A DNA stretch of 64,000 nucleotides from Azomonas macrocytogenes (GTDB lineage: Bacteria > Pseudomonadota > Gammaproteobacteria > Pseudomonadales > Pseudomonadaceae), in assembly GCF_014191985.1 (NCBI RefSeq), contig NZ_JACHXI010000020.1:1-64000 (forward strand). Direction: 5' to 3'. Below the pieces are notes generated by a model that saw nothing but the letters and a program-made list of their open reading frames with translations, had not been told where the DNA came from and searched no databases. Numbering within the stretch: the stretch's first letter is position 1; the number at the start of each line of letters is the position of its first letter. Position numbers and translations under genes: made by a program. This document shows, in pieces, positions 15,980 through 24,786 of this stretch.

Positions 15980-17887
15980 ATGAGTGTGGAAACTCAAAAA
16001 GAAACCCTGGGCTTCCAGACCGAAGTGAAGCAGTTGCTGCATCTGATGATTCACTCGCTGTATTCCAACAAGGAAATTTTCCTTCGCGAGCTGATCTCCA
16101 ATGCTTCCGATGCGGCTGATAAGTTGCGCTTTGAAAGTCTGGCCAAGCCAGAGCTTCTCGAGAGCGATACCGAACTCAAGATACGCCTCAGCTTCGATAA
16201 AGACGCCAATACCGTCACGCTCGAAGACAATGGCATCGGCATGAGCCGCGACGACGTGATTGCGCACCTCGGTACTATCGCCAAGTCCGGGACGGCCGAT
16301 TTTCTGAAGAATTTGAGTGGTGATCAGAGAAAGGATTCACACCTGATCGGTCAGTTCGGGGTGGGCTTCTATTCGGCGTTCATCGTTGCCGATCAGGTGG
16401 ATGTATATACCCGTCGAGCCGGTCTGGCTGCCGGCGAGGGCGTGCATTGGTCCTCGAAGGGTGAAGGTAATTTCGACGTTGCATCGATCGACAAGCCTGA
16501 ACGCGGCACCCGTATCGTTCTGCATCTCAAGAAAGGTGAAGAAGAGTTCGCCGATGGCTGGCGTTTGCGCAACATCATCAAGAAATACTCTGACCATATT
16601 GCCTTGCCGATCGAGCTACCCAAGGAGCATCACGGCGAGGAGGAAAAGGATCAGTCTGCCGAACCGGAGTGGGAGACCGTCAACCGAGCCAGCGCGCTCT
16701 GGACGCGTCCGCGTACTGATGTGAGTGATGATGAGTACCGGGAATTCTACAAGCACACAGCGCATGATTTCGAAGATCCACTGACCTGGAGCCATAACAA
16801 GGTCGAGGGCAAACTGGAGTACACCTCGCTGCTGTATGTTCCTGCCCGAGCGCCCTTCGACCTGTATCACCGTGAAGCACCCAAGGGACTCAAGCTGTAT
16901 GTCCAGCGTGTCTTCATCATGGATCAAGCTGAACAATTCCTGCCATTGTACTTGCGTTTTATCAAGGGGGTAGTCGATTCCAACGATCTATCGCTCAACG
17001 TCTCAAGGGAAATCCTGCAGAAAGATCCGGTCATCGATTCTATGCGTTCGGCGTTGACCAAGCGTGTGCTGGATATGCTGGAAAAATTGGCCAAGAACGA
17101 GCCGGAGCAGTACAAGGGCTTTTGGAAAAACTTCGGCCAAGTACTGAAAGAAGGACCGGCAGAAGATTTTGCCAATCGCGAAAAAATCGCCAGTCTGCTG
17201 CGCTTCTCTTCCACGCACGATGCTTCCGGCGAGCAGAGTGTCGGGCTTGCTGACTATATCGGTCGCATGAAGGAAGGGCAGGACAAGCTCTACTTCCTGA
17301 CCGGAGACTCCTTTGCCCAGGTCAAGAACAGCCCGCACCTGGAAGTCTTCCGCAAGAAAGGCATCGAAGTGCTGCTGCTGACCGACCGGATCGATGAATG
17401 GTTGATGAGCTATCTCAGCGAGTTCGATGGCAAACATTTTGTCGATGTCACGCGCGGTGATCTGGACCTTGGTCAACTGGATACAGAAGAAGACAAGAAG
17501 GCCCAGGAAGAGGTAGCCAAGACCCGGGAAGGATTGGTCGAGCGTCTCAAAAACGTTCTGGAAGAGCAGGTGGCGGAAGTCCGGGTATCCCATCGATTGA
17601 CCGATTCACCTGCGATTCTTGCCATCGGCGAGCAGGATCTGGGGATGCAGATGCGCCAGATTCTTGAAGCCAGCGGCCAGAAGGTTCCAGATTCCAAGCC
17701 GATTTTCGAGATCAATCCTCAGCATCCGCTGATTGAAAAACTCGATGCCGAGCCGGATGAAGATCGCTTTGCCGATCTGTCTCGTATCCTTTTCGATCAG
17801 GCAGCCCTGGCTGCCGGTGACACTCTCAAGGATCCGGCAAGTTATGTACAGCGCTTGAACAAGCTGCTGATCGAGCTTTCTGCCTGA
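15980..17887 (+). CDS. htpG: HtpG, Hsp90-family chaperone
   Basis: A 635-residue cytosolic ATP-dependent chaperone, full length for bacterial Hsp90. The N-terminal GHKL ATPase domain shows [15 protein letters not shown], the DNGIGM motif and [11 protein letters not shown]. The middle domain includes the NVSREILQ catalytic-loop arginine region. The C-terminal dimerisation domain ends at LLIELSA. Expression from the sigma-32 promoter just upstream is well supported. It is followed by a terminator shared with the convergent kinase gene. Confidence 0.98.
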   Translation: MSVETQKETLGFQTEVKQLLHLMIHSLYSNKEIFLRELISNASDAADKLRFESLAKPELLESDTELKIRLSFDKDANTVTLEDNGIGMSRDDVIAHLGTIAKSGTADFLKNLSGDQRKDSHLIGQFGVGFYSAFIVADQVDVYTRRAGLAAGEGVHWSSKGEGNFDVASIDKPERGTRIVLHLKKGEEEFADGWRLRNIIKKYSDHIALPIELPKEHHGEEEKDQSAEPEWETVNRASALWTRPRTDVSDDEYREFYKHTAHDFEDPLTWSHNKVEGKLEYTSLLYVPARAPFDLYHREAPKGLKLYVQRVFIMDQAEQFLPLYLRFIKGVVDSNDLSLNVSREILQKDPVIDSMRSALTKRVLDMLEKLAKNEPEQYKGFWKNFGQVLKEGPAEDFANREKIASLLRFSSTHDASGEQSVGLADYIGRMKEGQDKLYFLTGDSFAQVKNSPHLEVFRKKGIEVLLLTDRIDEWLMSYLSEFDGKHFVDVTRGDLDLGQLDTEEDKKAQEEVAKTREGLVERLKNVLEEQVAEVRVSHRLTDSPAILAIGEQDLGMQMRQILEASGQKVPDSKPIFEINPQHPLIEKLDAEPDEDRFADLSRILFDQAALAAGDTLKDPASYVQRLNKLLIELSA

Positions 17888-17903
17888 CTTCTACCCAAAA
17901 AGC

Positions 17904-17938
17904 CGGCAACACCTGATCGCTTCGATGAGGTGTTGCCG
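17904..17938. terminator. Terminator between htpG and convergent kinase gene
   Basis: An 11-bp perfect stem (CGGCAACACCT at 17904-17914 with AGGTGTTGCCG at 17928-17938) lies between the two convergent stop codons. T-tracts are weak on both sides; function in both directions is likely. Confidence 0.7.
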
Positions 17939-17964
17939 TATTCTGTAATCGCTTGGCGGATGAT

Positions 17965-20900
17965 TCAGGCAAGCGCCAGATGTCGACTTATCAACGCGCG
18001 CAAAATGGCTGGCTTGACCGGCTTCGATAGGTAGCCCAGCCCGGCAGCATGAATGCTAGCAACCAGTTCCGGCCTGGCATCAGCACTGATAATCACGCCG
18101 GGGATCGGTTCGCCCAGGTAGGTACGCAACCAGGCCATCAATGAGGTTCCGGTTTCACCCTCATCCAGGTGGTAATCGACCAGCACCAATTGCGGGCGAA
18201 TGCCTTCATCCAGTAACTGTTCGCAGCCTTTGCGGTGGCGAGCTGTCCATACCTGGCAGCCCCAGCGTGACAACAGGCTGTGCATCCCGGTCAGAATGCT
18301 GTCCTCGTTGTCGATGCACAGCACTTGCATGCCGTTCAATATTTGCGGCTGCGCGTCGCTATAAGCGCTGGGAACCCGAGGAGGGATGATGTCGCGCGCC
18401 AGCGGTACGGTAACGCTGAATACACTGCCTTTACCGACCCAGGAGCGTACGCTCAGTGGATGGCCGAGGACTCGGCATAATCCTTCGGCGATCGCCAGGC
18501 CAAGCCCCAGGCCTTTTTCAGCGCGCGTCTGATGGCTATCCAGGCGCTTGAACTCCTGGAAGATCACGCTGAGTTTGTCCTGGGGAATACCAGGACCACG
18601 GTCCCAGACTTCCAGACGCAAGAATCTGCCGTGGCGCCGTACGCCGAGTACCACTCGCCCCTTGGCGTAGCGCAAGGCGTTGGTCAGGAAATTCTGCAGG
18701 ACACGTCGGAGCAGTTTTATATCGCTGCTGATACGCTGCTTGCTGCCGTGAACCTGGAATTGCGTACCGTATTCCTGGGCCAGCACAGTGAATTCTGCTC
18801 CTAGCGTGTCAAATAATGAGGCCAGCGGAAAGGTATTGCAGTCCGGCGTAATGCGACCGCTTTCCAGACGCGAGATATCCAGCAGGTCACTGATGAGGTC
18901 TTCGGCAGAACGCAGCGAACTGTCCAGGTGACGTATCAGCTCCTGTGTTTCATGGGGCAAGGCCTCCTGCTGGTGGGCAAGCGAAGCCGAGAACAGGCGT
19001 GCGGCATTGAGCGGCTGCATCAGGTCATGGCTGACTGCGGCCAGAAAACGGGTTTTGGATGCATTGGCGGCTTCGGCGACACTTTTGGCTGCGGTCAGGG
19101 CTTTATTCAGTTCAGATAGCTCGCGGGTACGTTCCTGTACGCGATGTTCCAGGCTTTCGTTGGCTTCCTTGAGGGCTTTTTCCGCCTGGCGAAAAGCCGT
19201 GATGTCGCTGAAGCTCATGACGAAGCCGCCCCCCGGCATGGGGTTGCCGATCAGCTCCACGACCCGGCCATTGGGAAATAGCCGTTCGGAGGTATGCGGT
19301 GTGCCTTGGCGCATCCAGAACAGGCGTTTGGCAACGTGGCCATCCGCATCGCCAGGGCCGCACAGGCCGCGCTCGGCGTTGAAGCGAATGATGTCGGCGA
19401 TCGGCCGGCCGATATAAACCATCCCTTCCGGATATTCGAAGATTTCCAGATAGCGCCGGTTCCAGGCAACCAGACGCTGCGATTGATCGACTACGCTGAT
19501 GCCGTGGGTGATGTTTTCGATCGCGCCTTGCAACAGGGCTCGGTTGAATTCTAGGACTTCCGAAGCTTCGCCGACGATGCGCACGACATCCTCGACCTCC
19601 ATGTCCCGGCCTTCCAGTACGGCCTTGACCACTGCCCGGGTCGATGAAGCGCCCAACACGCCGGCCAGCAAGCGTTCGGTGTGGGCGATCCAGCGCGTAT
19701 CGGCCGGCTGCTTGAGCGACAGTGGCTGGCCGGTACGGCGGGCGAAATGCTGGAAGCTCTGTTGGGCGCGCTCGGCACCGACGAAGCGGGAAGCCAGGCT
19801 CAGCAAATCTTCGACCTGCACTGCCAATAGCCGTCTTACACCGGGTTGCGGGTTGATCTGCTGCCCCACGAAGCGGCTGGCTTGCCAGTGCTCCGAAAAC
19901 CGCGAGCGGGTCATGACCGATACCCAGAAGAAGAGGGTGGAATTACCGACGAGGGAAAGAACCATACCTTGGGTCAGTGGATCGATACCGAGCCCGGTCG
20001 GGTTGCTTTGTAGCCATTGGAGGCCTGGAAAATGATCCAGCGGCCAACCCAGCAGTGGAATGATCAAGGTGTAGAACCAGATCAAGGCACCGGTAGCCAG
20101 TCCGGCAAGCACGCCGCGACGGTTGGCCTGTTTCCAATAGAGGGCGCCGATCATTGCCGGTGCCAGCTGAGCCACCGCCGTGAAAGCGATCTGACCGATG
20201 GTCGCCAGGCTGGATGTCGAACCGAGAAGTCGATAGCTGACATAAGCCATCAGCAATACCGCGACAATACTGATCCGGCGTACCGACAGCATCCAGTAGC
20301 GAAAGGCTTCGAAAGGGCGTTCGGTCTTCTGGCGGCGCAGCAGCCAGGGCAGGAGAATATCGTTGGAGACCATGGTCGATAATGCCACGCTTCCTACGAT
20401 CACCATGCCTGTTGCTGCCGAAGCGCCACCGACGAAAGCCATGAGAGCCAGCCACGGACGCTCCTGCGCCAAGGGCAGGCTGATCAGGTAGGAATCTGGC
20501 GAGACCGATCCAGGAAGCAGTAGTTTTCCGGCAAGGGCGATCGGTACCACGAATGCTGCGGCAAGCACGAGATAGAGCGGAAAGACCCAGCGAGCCGTAC
20601 GGAAGTCGCGTGGATTGGTGTTTTCCACCACCGCCACATGGAATTGCCGCGGTAGGCAGATGATGGCCATGAGTGCAACGCTGGTATGGATCAGCATCAT
20701 CGGCCAACTTATGGTTTTTTGCCAATAGTCGGTCAGTTTGGTGCTGGCTTGTGCCTGGCTCCATAAATCATCGGCACCATCGAACAAGCCGAACGTGACA
20801 TAGGCACCGATGGTAATGAAAGCCAGCAGCTTGACTAGTGATTCGAAGGCGATGGCCAGAACCATACCGCGATGATGCTCGGTGACATCGAGGTTGCGGG

Positions 20901-21432
20901 TGCCGAACAAAATGATGAACAGGGCCAGCACAACCGAAACGATCAATGCCGTATCCAGGGCCTGGGGTGTGACCACGTCGGTATCGCTACCGCTGAGCAA
21001 ATTGACGCCGATGACGATGCCTTTCAATTGCAGTGCTATATAAGGTAGTACTGCAACCAGACAGATCATGGTCACGACCACTGCCAGAAATTGCGATTTC
21101 CCATAGCGCGAGGCGATGAAGTCGGCAATCGACGTAATGTTCTCCTGCTTGCTGATCGCCAATACCTTTTGCAGGACATGCGGTGCGAACAACAAAAGCA
21201 GGACAGGGCCGAGATAGATGGGTAAGAACGACCATAGCTCCACTGCCGCCTGGCCTACTGTGCCAAAGAAGGTCCAGCTTGTGCAGTACACGGCCAGGGA
21301 CAGGCTGTAGACTAAGGCCCGCACACGAGGTGGTATCGCCTGGCCGCGTCGGTCGCCATAAAAGGCAAGAGAGAAAAGAATGGCCATGTAGATCAGGGCG
21401 ACCATGGCAATCACCCCATTGGACAACGTCAT
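17965..21432 (-). CDS. Hybrid histidine kinase with Na+/solute symporter (SSS) sensor domain
   Basis: A 1,155-residue inner-membrane sensor. Residues ~1-500 form a sodium:solute symporter-like domain with about 13 membrane helices, as in CbrA. A PAS domain (~620-740; IENITHGISVVDQSQRLVAWN), a short coiled coil and a HisKA domain with AAVSHDLMQPLNAARLF follow. A HATPase_c domain (GLGLAIAEGLCRVLG) comes next, then a C-terminal receiver with phospho-acceptor Asp in LVLVDYHLD. Unlike CbrA it carries its own receiver, resembling the PA3271-type protein of P. aeruginosa, next to the same GNAT gene. The HDLMQPLNAAR box is the type seen in NahK-like kinases. The substrate sensed is unknown, and no cognate output protein is adjacent. 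Confidence 0.93.
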   Translation of the reverse strand: MTLSNGVIAMVALIYMAILFSLAFYGDRRGQAIPPRVRALVYSLSLAVYCTSWTFFGTVGQAAVELWSFLPIYLGPVLLLLFAPHVLQKVLAISKQENITSIADFIASRYGKSQFLAVVVTMICLVAVLPYIALQLKGIVIGVNLLSGSDTDVVTPQALDTALIVSVVLALFIILFGTRNLDVTEHHRGMVLAIAFESLVKLLAFITIGAYVTFGLFDGADDLWSQAQASTKLTDYWQKTISWPMMLIHTSVALMAIICLPRQFHVAVVENTNPRDFRTARWVFPLYLVLAAAFVVPIALAGKLLLPGSVSPDSYLISLPLAQERPWLALMAFVGGASAATGMVIVGSVALSTMVSNDILLPWLLRRQKTERPFEAFRYWMLSVRRISIVAVLLMAYVSYRLLGSTSSLATIGQIAFTAVAQLAPAMIGALYWKQANRRGVLAGLATGALIWFYTLIIPLLGWPLDHFPGLQWLQSNPTGLGIDPLTQGMVLSLVGNSTLFFWVSVMTRSRFSEHWQASRFVGQQINPQPGVRRLLAVQVEDLLSLASRFVGAERAQQSFQHFARRTGQPLSLKQPADTRWIAHTERLLAGVLGASSTRAVVKAVLEGRDMEVEDVVRIVGEASEVLEFNRALLQGAIENITHGISVVDQSQRLVAWNRRYLEIFEYPEGMVYIGRPIADIIRFNAERGLCGPGDADGHVAKRLFWMRQGTPHTSERLFPNGRVVELIGNPMPGGGFVMSFSDITAFRQAEKALKEANESLEHRVQERTRELSELNKALTAAKSVAEAANASKTRFLAAVSHDLMQPLNAARLFSASLAHQQEALPHETQELIRHLDSSLRSAEDLISDLLDISRLESGRITPDCNTFPLASLFDTLGAEFTVLAQEYGTQFQVHGSKQRISSDIKLLRRVLQNFLTNALRYAKGRVVLGVRRHGRFLRLEVWDRGPGIPQDKLSVIFQEFKRLDSHQTRAEKGLGLGLAIAEGLCRVLGHPLSVRSWVGKGSVFSVTVPLARDIIPPRVPSAYSDAQPQILNGMQVLCIDNEDSILTGMHSLLSRWGCQVWTARHRKGCEQLLDEGIRPQLVLVDYHLDEGETGTSLMAWLRTYLGEPIPGVIISADARPELVASIHAAGLGYLSKPVKPAILRALISRHLALA

Positions 21433-21757
21433 GCGAACTCCGAAACAGCAAAATGGCTTGCCTTGGCCTGGTGTCGATACCGGCGGGTCGAGGCTGGTTT
21501 ATATCTTGTCAGAGTGTTCGCTCTCGCTGAAGCTGATAGCGCATGACCGGGCACATTCGAACAGTAACCGGCTATCCGAATCGAGCCTCTAAGCGTGTGT
21601 AGTTTCGCAGTTAAAATAAGCGTATGCGAAACTTGCGACCATTGTCTCATGTGGTGTCTTTGCACTTGCGCCAAGCCGTTGCAAGTCACTGGCATCGATC
21701 AAGTCCCGTTCGTCTTACGGATCTACCGAAGGAAGGCGGCATCGCAGGAGAAACATT
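21433..21757. other. Divergent regulatory gap between the hybrid kinase and GNAT genes
   Basis: 325 bp without a gene. It holds a perfect inverted repeat, described separately, and otherwise no recognisable element. Confidence 0.5.
21601..21633. repeat. Perfect 9-bp inverted repeat in the kinase/GNAT gap
   Basis: AGTTTCGCA at 21601-21609 and TGCGAAACT at 21625-21633, separated by 15 bp of AT-rich sequence. It could be an operator with two half-sites or the stem of a hairpin in a GNAT leader. Confidence 0.55.
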
Positions 21758-22324
21758 ATGTTCAGACCAGCACCGATCATCTTGCAGCGAGGCGCATTGC
21801 GTCTGCAGCCGTTGGTCGAGGCAGATATCCCTTGTCTGGTCGATCTGGCACAGCGTAACCACGAATCGCTGGTTTATATGAACGGCCCGCTACGACCGGA
21901 TTGGTATCGTCGTGGATTGAACGAACAGGCAGCAGGGCAAAGCCTGATCTTTTCCATACGCCTGGCCGACCGTATCGTCGGGACAACTCGTTTCAGTGAT
22001 TTCCAGGCCTATCTGCCTGCCGCCGAACTTGGTTGGAGCTGGCTGGAAAGCGAGCAGCACGGTAGCGGGCTCAATACAACGATCAAGTATCTTATGCTTT
22101 GCCATGCATTCGGCAATTGGAAGCTGGTTCGCGTACAACTGAAGACGGCCGCGAGCAACCTGCGAGCCCAAAAGGCGATAGAAAAGCTGGGCGCCTCGCC
22201 GGAGGGTAGATTGCGCAATCATCGGCGCCTGGGAGGTGGCCGCCTGGATGATACCTTGCTCTATAGCATCACTGATCATGACTGGCCCGCTGTCCGGCAA
22301 GGGCTGGAAGCTCGTTTCACGTGA
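21758..22324 (+). CDS. GNAT-family N-acetyltransferase (RimJ/RimL-like)
   Basis: A 188-residue single-domain acetyltransferase of the Acetyltransf_3 (RimJ/RimL) type. Visible features are LRLQPLVEADIPCLVDLA at the start, ADRIVGTTRFSDF (beta-3), AELGWSWLESEQHGSGLNT in the acetyl-CoA binding region, and RVQLKTAASNLRAQKAIEKLGA typical of the C-terminal half. The substrate is unknown; N-terminal or small-molecule amine acetylation is possible. The start ATG at 21758 follows an AGGAGAAAC site. It corresponds in position to PA3270 of P. aeruginosa, next to the PA3271-type kinase. Confidence 0.88.
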   Translation: MFRPAPIILQRGALRLQPLVEADIPCLVDLAQRNHESLVYMNGPLRPDWYRRGLNEQAAGQSLIFSIRLADRIVGTTRFSDFQAYLPAAELGWSWLESEQHGSGLNTTIKYLMLCHAFGNWKLVRVQLKTAASNLRAQKAIEKLGASPEGRLRNHRRLGGGRLDDTLLYSITDHDWPAVRQGLEARFT

Positions 22325-22329
22325 GTTCT

Positions 22330-22352
22330 CGACCTTCTTCGAGGTCGCTTTC
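22330..22352. terminator. Weak terminator hairpin after the GNAT gene
   Basis: CGACCT (22330-22335) pairs with AGGTCG (22342-22347) around a six-base loop, followed by CTTTCC. It lies between the convergent GNAT gene and rdgC. The T-tract is short. Confidence 0.45.
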
Positions 22353-22405
22353 CGCTCACTGGGCGTATAGCTGGAACCAGGCAGTACCAGCTAACGGATT
22401 ATCGA

Positions 22406-23326
22406 TCAGATACCTTGTAGAATTTCCTCGCCGCCCAATGCTTCGGTCAGCGCCGGGATAAATTCCGCAAACGTCAGCATCATGAGTGTGAAACTGGCGT
22501 CCTGCTGCCCCAAGGCATCGTCTCCACCATCCTGCTCCGCTTGCTCTTGCAGCAAATCCTCGAAGCGCAGACGCTTGATGATCAGCTTGTCGTCGAGAAT
22601 GAAGGAAAGCTTGTCCTGCCAGGCCAGCCCCAGTTGCGTGACTTGCTTGCCGGCACCCAGATGGCGCTGGATTTCATCACTGGCCAAGTCCTGGCGCTTG
22701 CAGCGAACCGTGCCACCGTCCTCATGGGTATCGCGCAATTCGCATTCATCCAGGATCTGAAAGCCAGCGCTGGCCTGCTGGGATTGAACCCAGGAAGTCA
22801 GGGTTGCCGCAGGAGCTACCTTTATTGCCAGAGGGCGAATCGGCAGCGAGCCGAGTGCTTCACGCAGTGTCGACAGCAGATCTTCGGCACGTTTAGCACT
22901 GGATGTATCTACCCATATCAGTCCTAGCGCAGGCGCTATGGCCGCGTAAGTTGCGGATTTTCGAATGAAAGCCCGTGGCAAAAAGCTTTGTACTATCTCG
23001 TCTTTCAACTGTTCGCGCTCTTTCTTGTAGACCTTGCGCATCTGCTGAGTTTCGATCTCGTCGATTTTTTCCTTGAGTGCGTCGTTTACCACGCTGCTGG
23101 GTAGAATCCGTTCCTCCTTGCGTGCAGCGATCAGCAGAAAACCTTCGCTGGCGTGAACCAGCGGTGCATCTTCTCCTTTGCCGAACGGAGCAACGAAGCC
23201 ATAGGTATTCAACTCCTGGCTGGCGCAGGGGCGGGCCGGCTTGCTGGCCAGTGCGGCTTCGAGGGTCTCGGGATCAAGGCTTATATTCTGGGTGAGTCGA
23301 TAGACGAGCAGATTGCGAAACCACAT
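22406..23326 (-). CDS. rdgC: RdgC, recombination-associated DNA-binding protein
   Basis: A 306-residue nucleoid-associated protein that forms a ring around DNA and limits RecA activity. The start at 23326 ([13 protein letters not shown]) has AGGAG upstream and gives the family's usual length; a longer frame to 23410 is not supported. Family signatures include the N-terminal [16 protein letters not shown], and the [16 protein letters not shown] segment. It stands alone, convergent with the GNAT gene, which matches Pseudomonas gene order. Confidence 0.96.
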   Translation of the reverse strand: MWFRNLLVYRLTQNISLDPETLEAALASKPARPCASQELNTYGFVAPFGKGEDAPLVHASEGFLLIAARKEERILPSSVVNDALKEKIDEIETQQMRKVYKKEREQLKDEIVQSFLPRAFIRKSATYAAIAPALGLIWVDTSSAKRAEDLLSTLREALGSLPIRPLAIKVAPAATLTSWVQSQQASAGFQILDECELRDTHEDGGTVRCKRQDLASDEIQRHLGAGKQVTQLGLAWQDKLSFILDDKLIIKRLRFEDLLQEQAEQDGGDDALGQQDASFTLMMLTFAEFIPALTEALGGEEILQGI

Positions 23327-23479
23327 GACGGAAAACACTCCTGAAACGAAGCGCGCATTATTCCTGCCTGGTACGGGTTGTCCAACCCCACGATGCCGTG
23401 TCTGTTGCATTCTTGTTGCGTTTTTGAGCTGCCTCAGCTAAGTCGTTGGAAGTCTTGAAAAAATATTTTCACAAAGGGG

Positions 23480-23508
23480 TTGCCAAGGTGAAAAAGGCTC
23501 TCTAAAAT
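23480..23508 (+). promoter_or_regulatory. Sigma-70 promoter of the tRNA-Val/tRNA-Asp unit
   Basis: TTGCCA at 23480-23485, a 17-bp spacer, TAAAAT at 23503-23508, followed by a GC-rich discriminator (GCGCCCC) typical of stable-RNA promoters. The first tRNA begins 21 bp downstream of the -10. Confidence 0.8.
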
Positions 23509-23529
23509 GCGCCCCACTTCGAGAGTGAA

Positions 23530-23605
23530 GGGTGATTAGCTCAGCTGGGAGAGCATCTGCCTTACAAGCAGAGGGTCGGCGGTTCGATCCCGTCATCACC
23601 CACCA
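23530..23605 (+). tRNA. tRNA-Val (anticodon UAC)
   Basis: A complete 76-base cloverleaf with acceptor stem GGGTGAT/ATCACCC, TAC anticodon, GGTTCGATCC T-arm and an encoded CCA end. Confidence 0.97.
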
Positions 23606-23620
23606 AACTCGAGGTAATGC

Positions 23621-23697
23621 GCAGCGGTAGTTCAGTCGGTTAGAATACCGGCCTGTCACGCCGGGGGTCGCGGGTTCGAGTCCCGTCCGCTGCGCCA
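23621..23697 (+). tRNA. tRNA-Asp (anticodon GUC)
   Basis: A complete 77-base tRNA with acceptor stem GCAGCGG/CCGCTGC, anticodon GTC in CCTGTCACGCC, GGGTTCGAGTCCC T-arm and encoded CCA. It is 15 bp after tRNA-Val and likely co-transcribed. Confidence 0.97.
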
Positions 23698-23733
23698 CAC
23701 ACCGGATCACTATGTTGTTGGGTGATCATCAAG

Positions 23734-23758
23734 AAAGCGGCCTACGGGCCGCTTTTTT
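23734..23758 (+). terminator. Terminator of the tRNA operon
   Basis: AAAGCGGCC/GGCCGCTTT stem with a TACG tetraloop, running into a tract of six Ts at 23753-23758: a classic intrinsic terminator 36 bp after tRNA-Asp. Confidence 0.93.
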
Positions 23759-23961
23759 CTTATGGGCTGGATTGAAGTGTGTTGAATCTGTAGCCCTGAT
23801 TCTTTGATTTTGCCCTGCAGTCATGCAAACAACGCAAGTTGCGCGGCGAAGCTCTCAATATATTCGTGGATACTCGTTGCGATGCATGGTAGCCATTCTT
23901 CCAGATCGCCTGCTAAGCTGCTCCGCTCTTTTATCCTGAAGCGTCTATATAAGGAAACCGC

Positions 23962-24756
23962 ATGAGACACCAACGTTTGGCATCTGCCTTGGCCCTTGTT
24001 GGCCTGGTTTTGGCGGGTTGTGATTCGCAAACCAGCGTCGAGCTGAAGACGCCAGCGCAGAAAGCTTCCTACGGTATCGGCCTGAATATGGGCAAGAGCA
24101 TGTCGCAGGAAGGCATGGATGATCTCGATTCGAAAGCTGTTGCCCAAGGTATTGAAGACGCGATCGGCAAGAAAGAACAAAAGCTCTCCGACGAAGAGCT
24201 GATGGAGGCCTTTACCTATCTGCAGACGCGTGCTGAAGAGCGCGTGTCTGCCATGAATCAGGAAGCGCTCAAGACCGGTGAGAAGTTCCTGGCAGAGAAT
24301 GCCAAGCGCCAGGAAGTGAAAACTACCGAATCCGGCTTGCAGTATGAAGTGACCAAGGCCGCTGAAGGTCCGCAGCCTGGTCCTGATGACGTCGTTACCG
24401 TGCATTACGAAGGCCGCCTGGTCGACGGTACCGTTTTCGACAGTTCCTACAAGCGTGGCAATCCTATTGATCTTCCCGTTAGCGGCGTGATTCCGGGTTG
24501 GGTCGAAGGCTTGCAATTGATGCATGTAGGAGAAAAATACAAGCTCTATATCCCCAGCAAGCTGGCTTATGGCGAGCAAAGCCCCAGTCCGCTGATTCCG
24601 GCAAACTCGGTTCTGGTGTTTGATCTGGAATTGTTGGGAATCAAGAAACAGGAAGCGACTCCTCCGGCTGCGGAAGAAGAATCGGCACCTGAGGAAAAAG
24701 CAGCTGCTCCGGCGGCGACCGATGAGTCGGCTCCCCAAGAAAAAGCTGCTGAGTAA
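23962..24756 (+). CDS. FKBP-type peptidyl-prolyl isomerase, Mip/FkpA-like lipoprotein
   Basis: A 264-residue envelope foldase. The lipobox LAGC (~20) predicts lipidation. The N-terminal helical dimerisation domain (~30-115; KASYGIGLNMGKSMSQEG) precedes the FKBP domain (~125-225) with VTVHYEGRLVDGTVFDSSY, GVIPGWVEGLQLM and YGEQ. Unusually, a ~35-residue tail rich in Ala, Glu and Pro (EESAPEEKAAAPA twice over) follows; it is probably disordered. It is the expected neighbour of rdgC in Pseudomonas. The sirtuin gene begins 30 bp later and could share its transcript. Confidence 0.94.
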   Translation: MRHQRLASALALVGLVLAGCDSQTSVELKTPAQKASYGIGLNMGKSMSQEGMDDLDSKAVAQGIEDAIGKKEQKLSDEELMEAFTYLQTRAEERVSAMNQEALKTGEKFLAENAKRQEVKTTESGLQYEVTKAAEGPQPGPDDVVTVHYEGRLVDGTVFDSSYKRGNPIDLPVSGVIPGWVEGLQLMHVGEKYKLYIPSKLAYGEQSPSPLIPANSVLVFDLELLGIKKQEATPPAAEEESAPEEKAAAPAATDESAPQEKAAE

Positions 24757-24786
24757 GCAAGAGTCGGGATAAAAAGGTAGTAGGGA

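Noticed and set aside
23530..23760. tRNA-associated integration site
   Set aside because: No partial duplication of either tRNA 3' end and no integrase nearby; the downstream genes are normal Pseudomonas neighbours.
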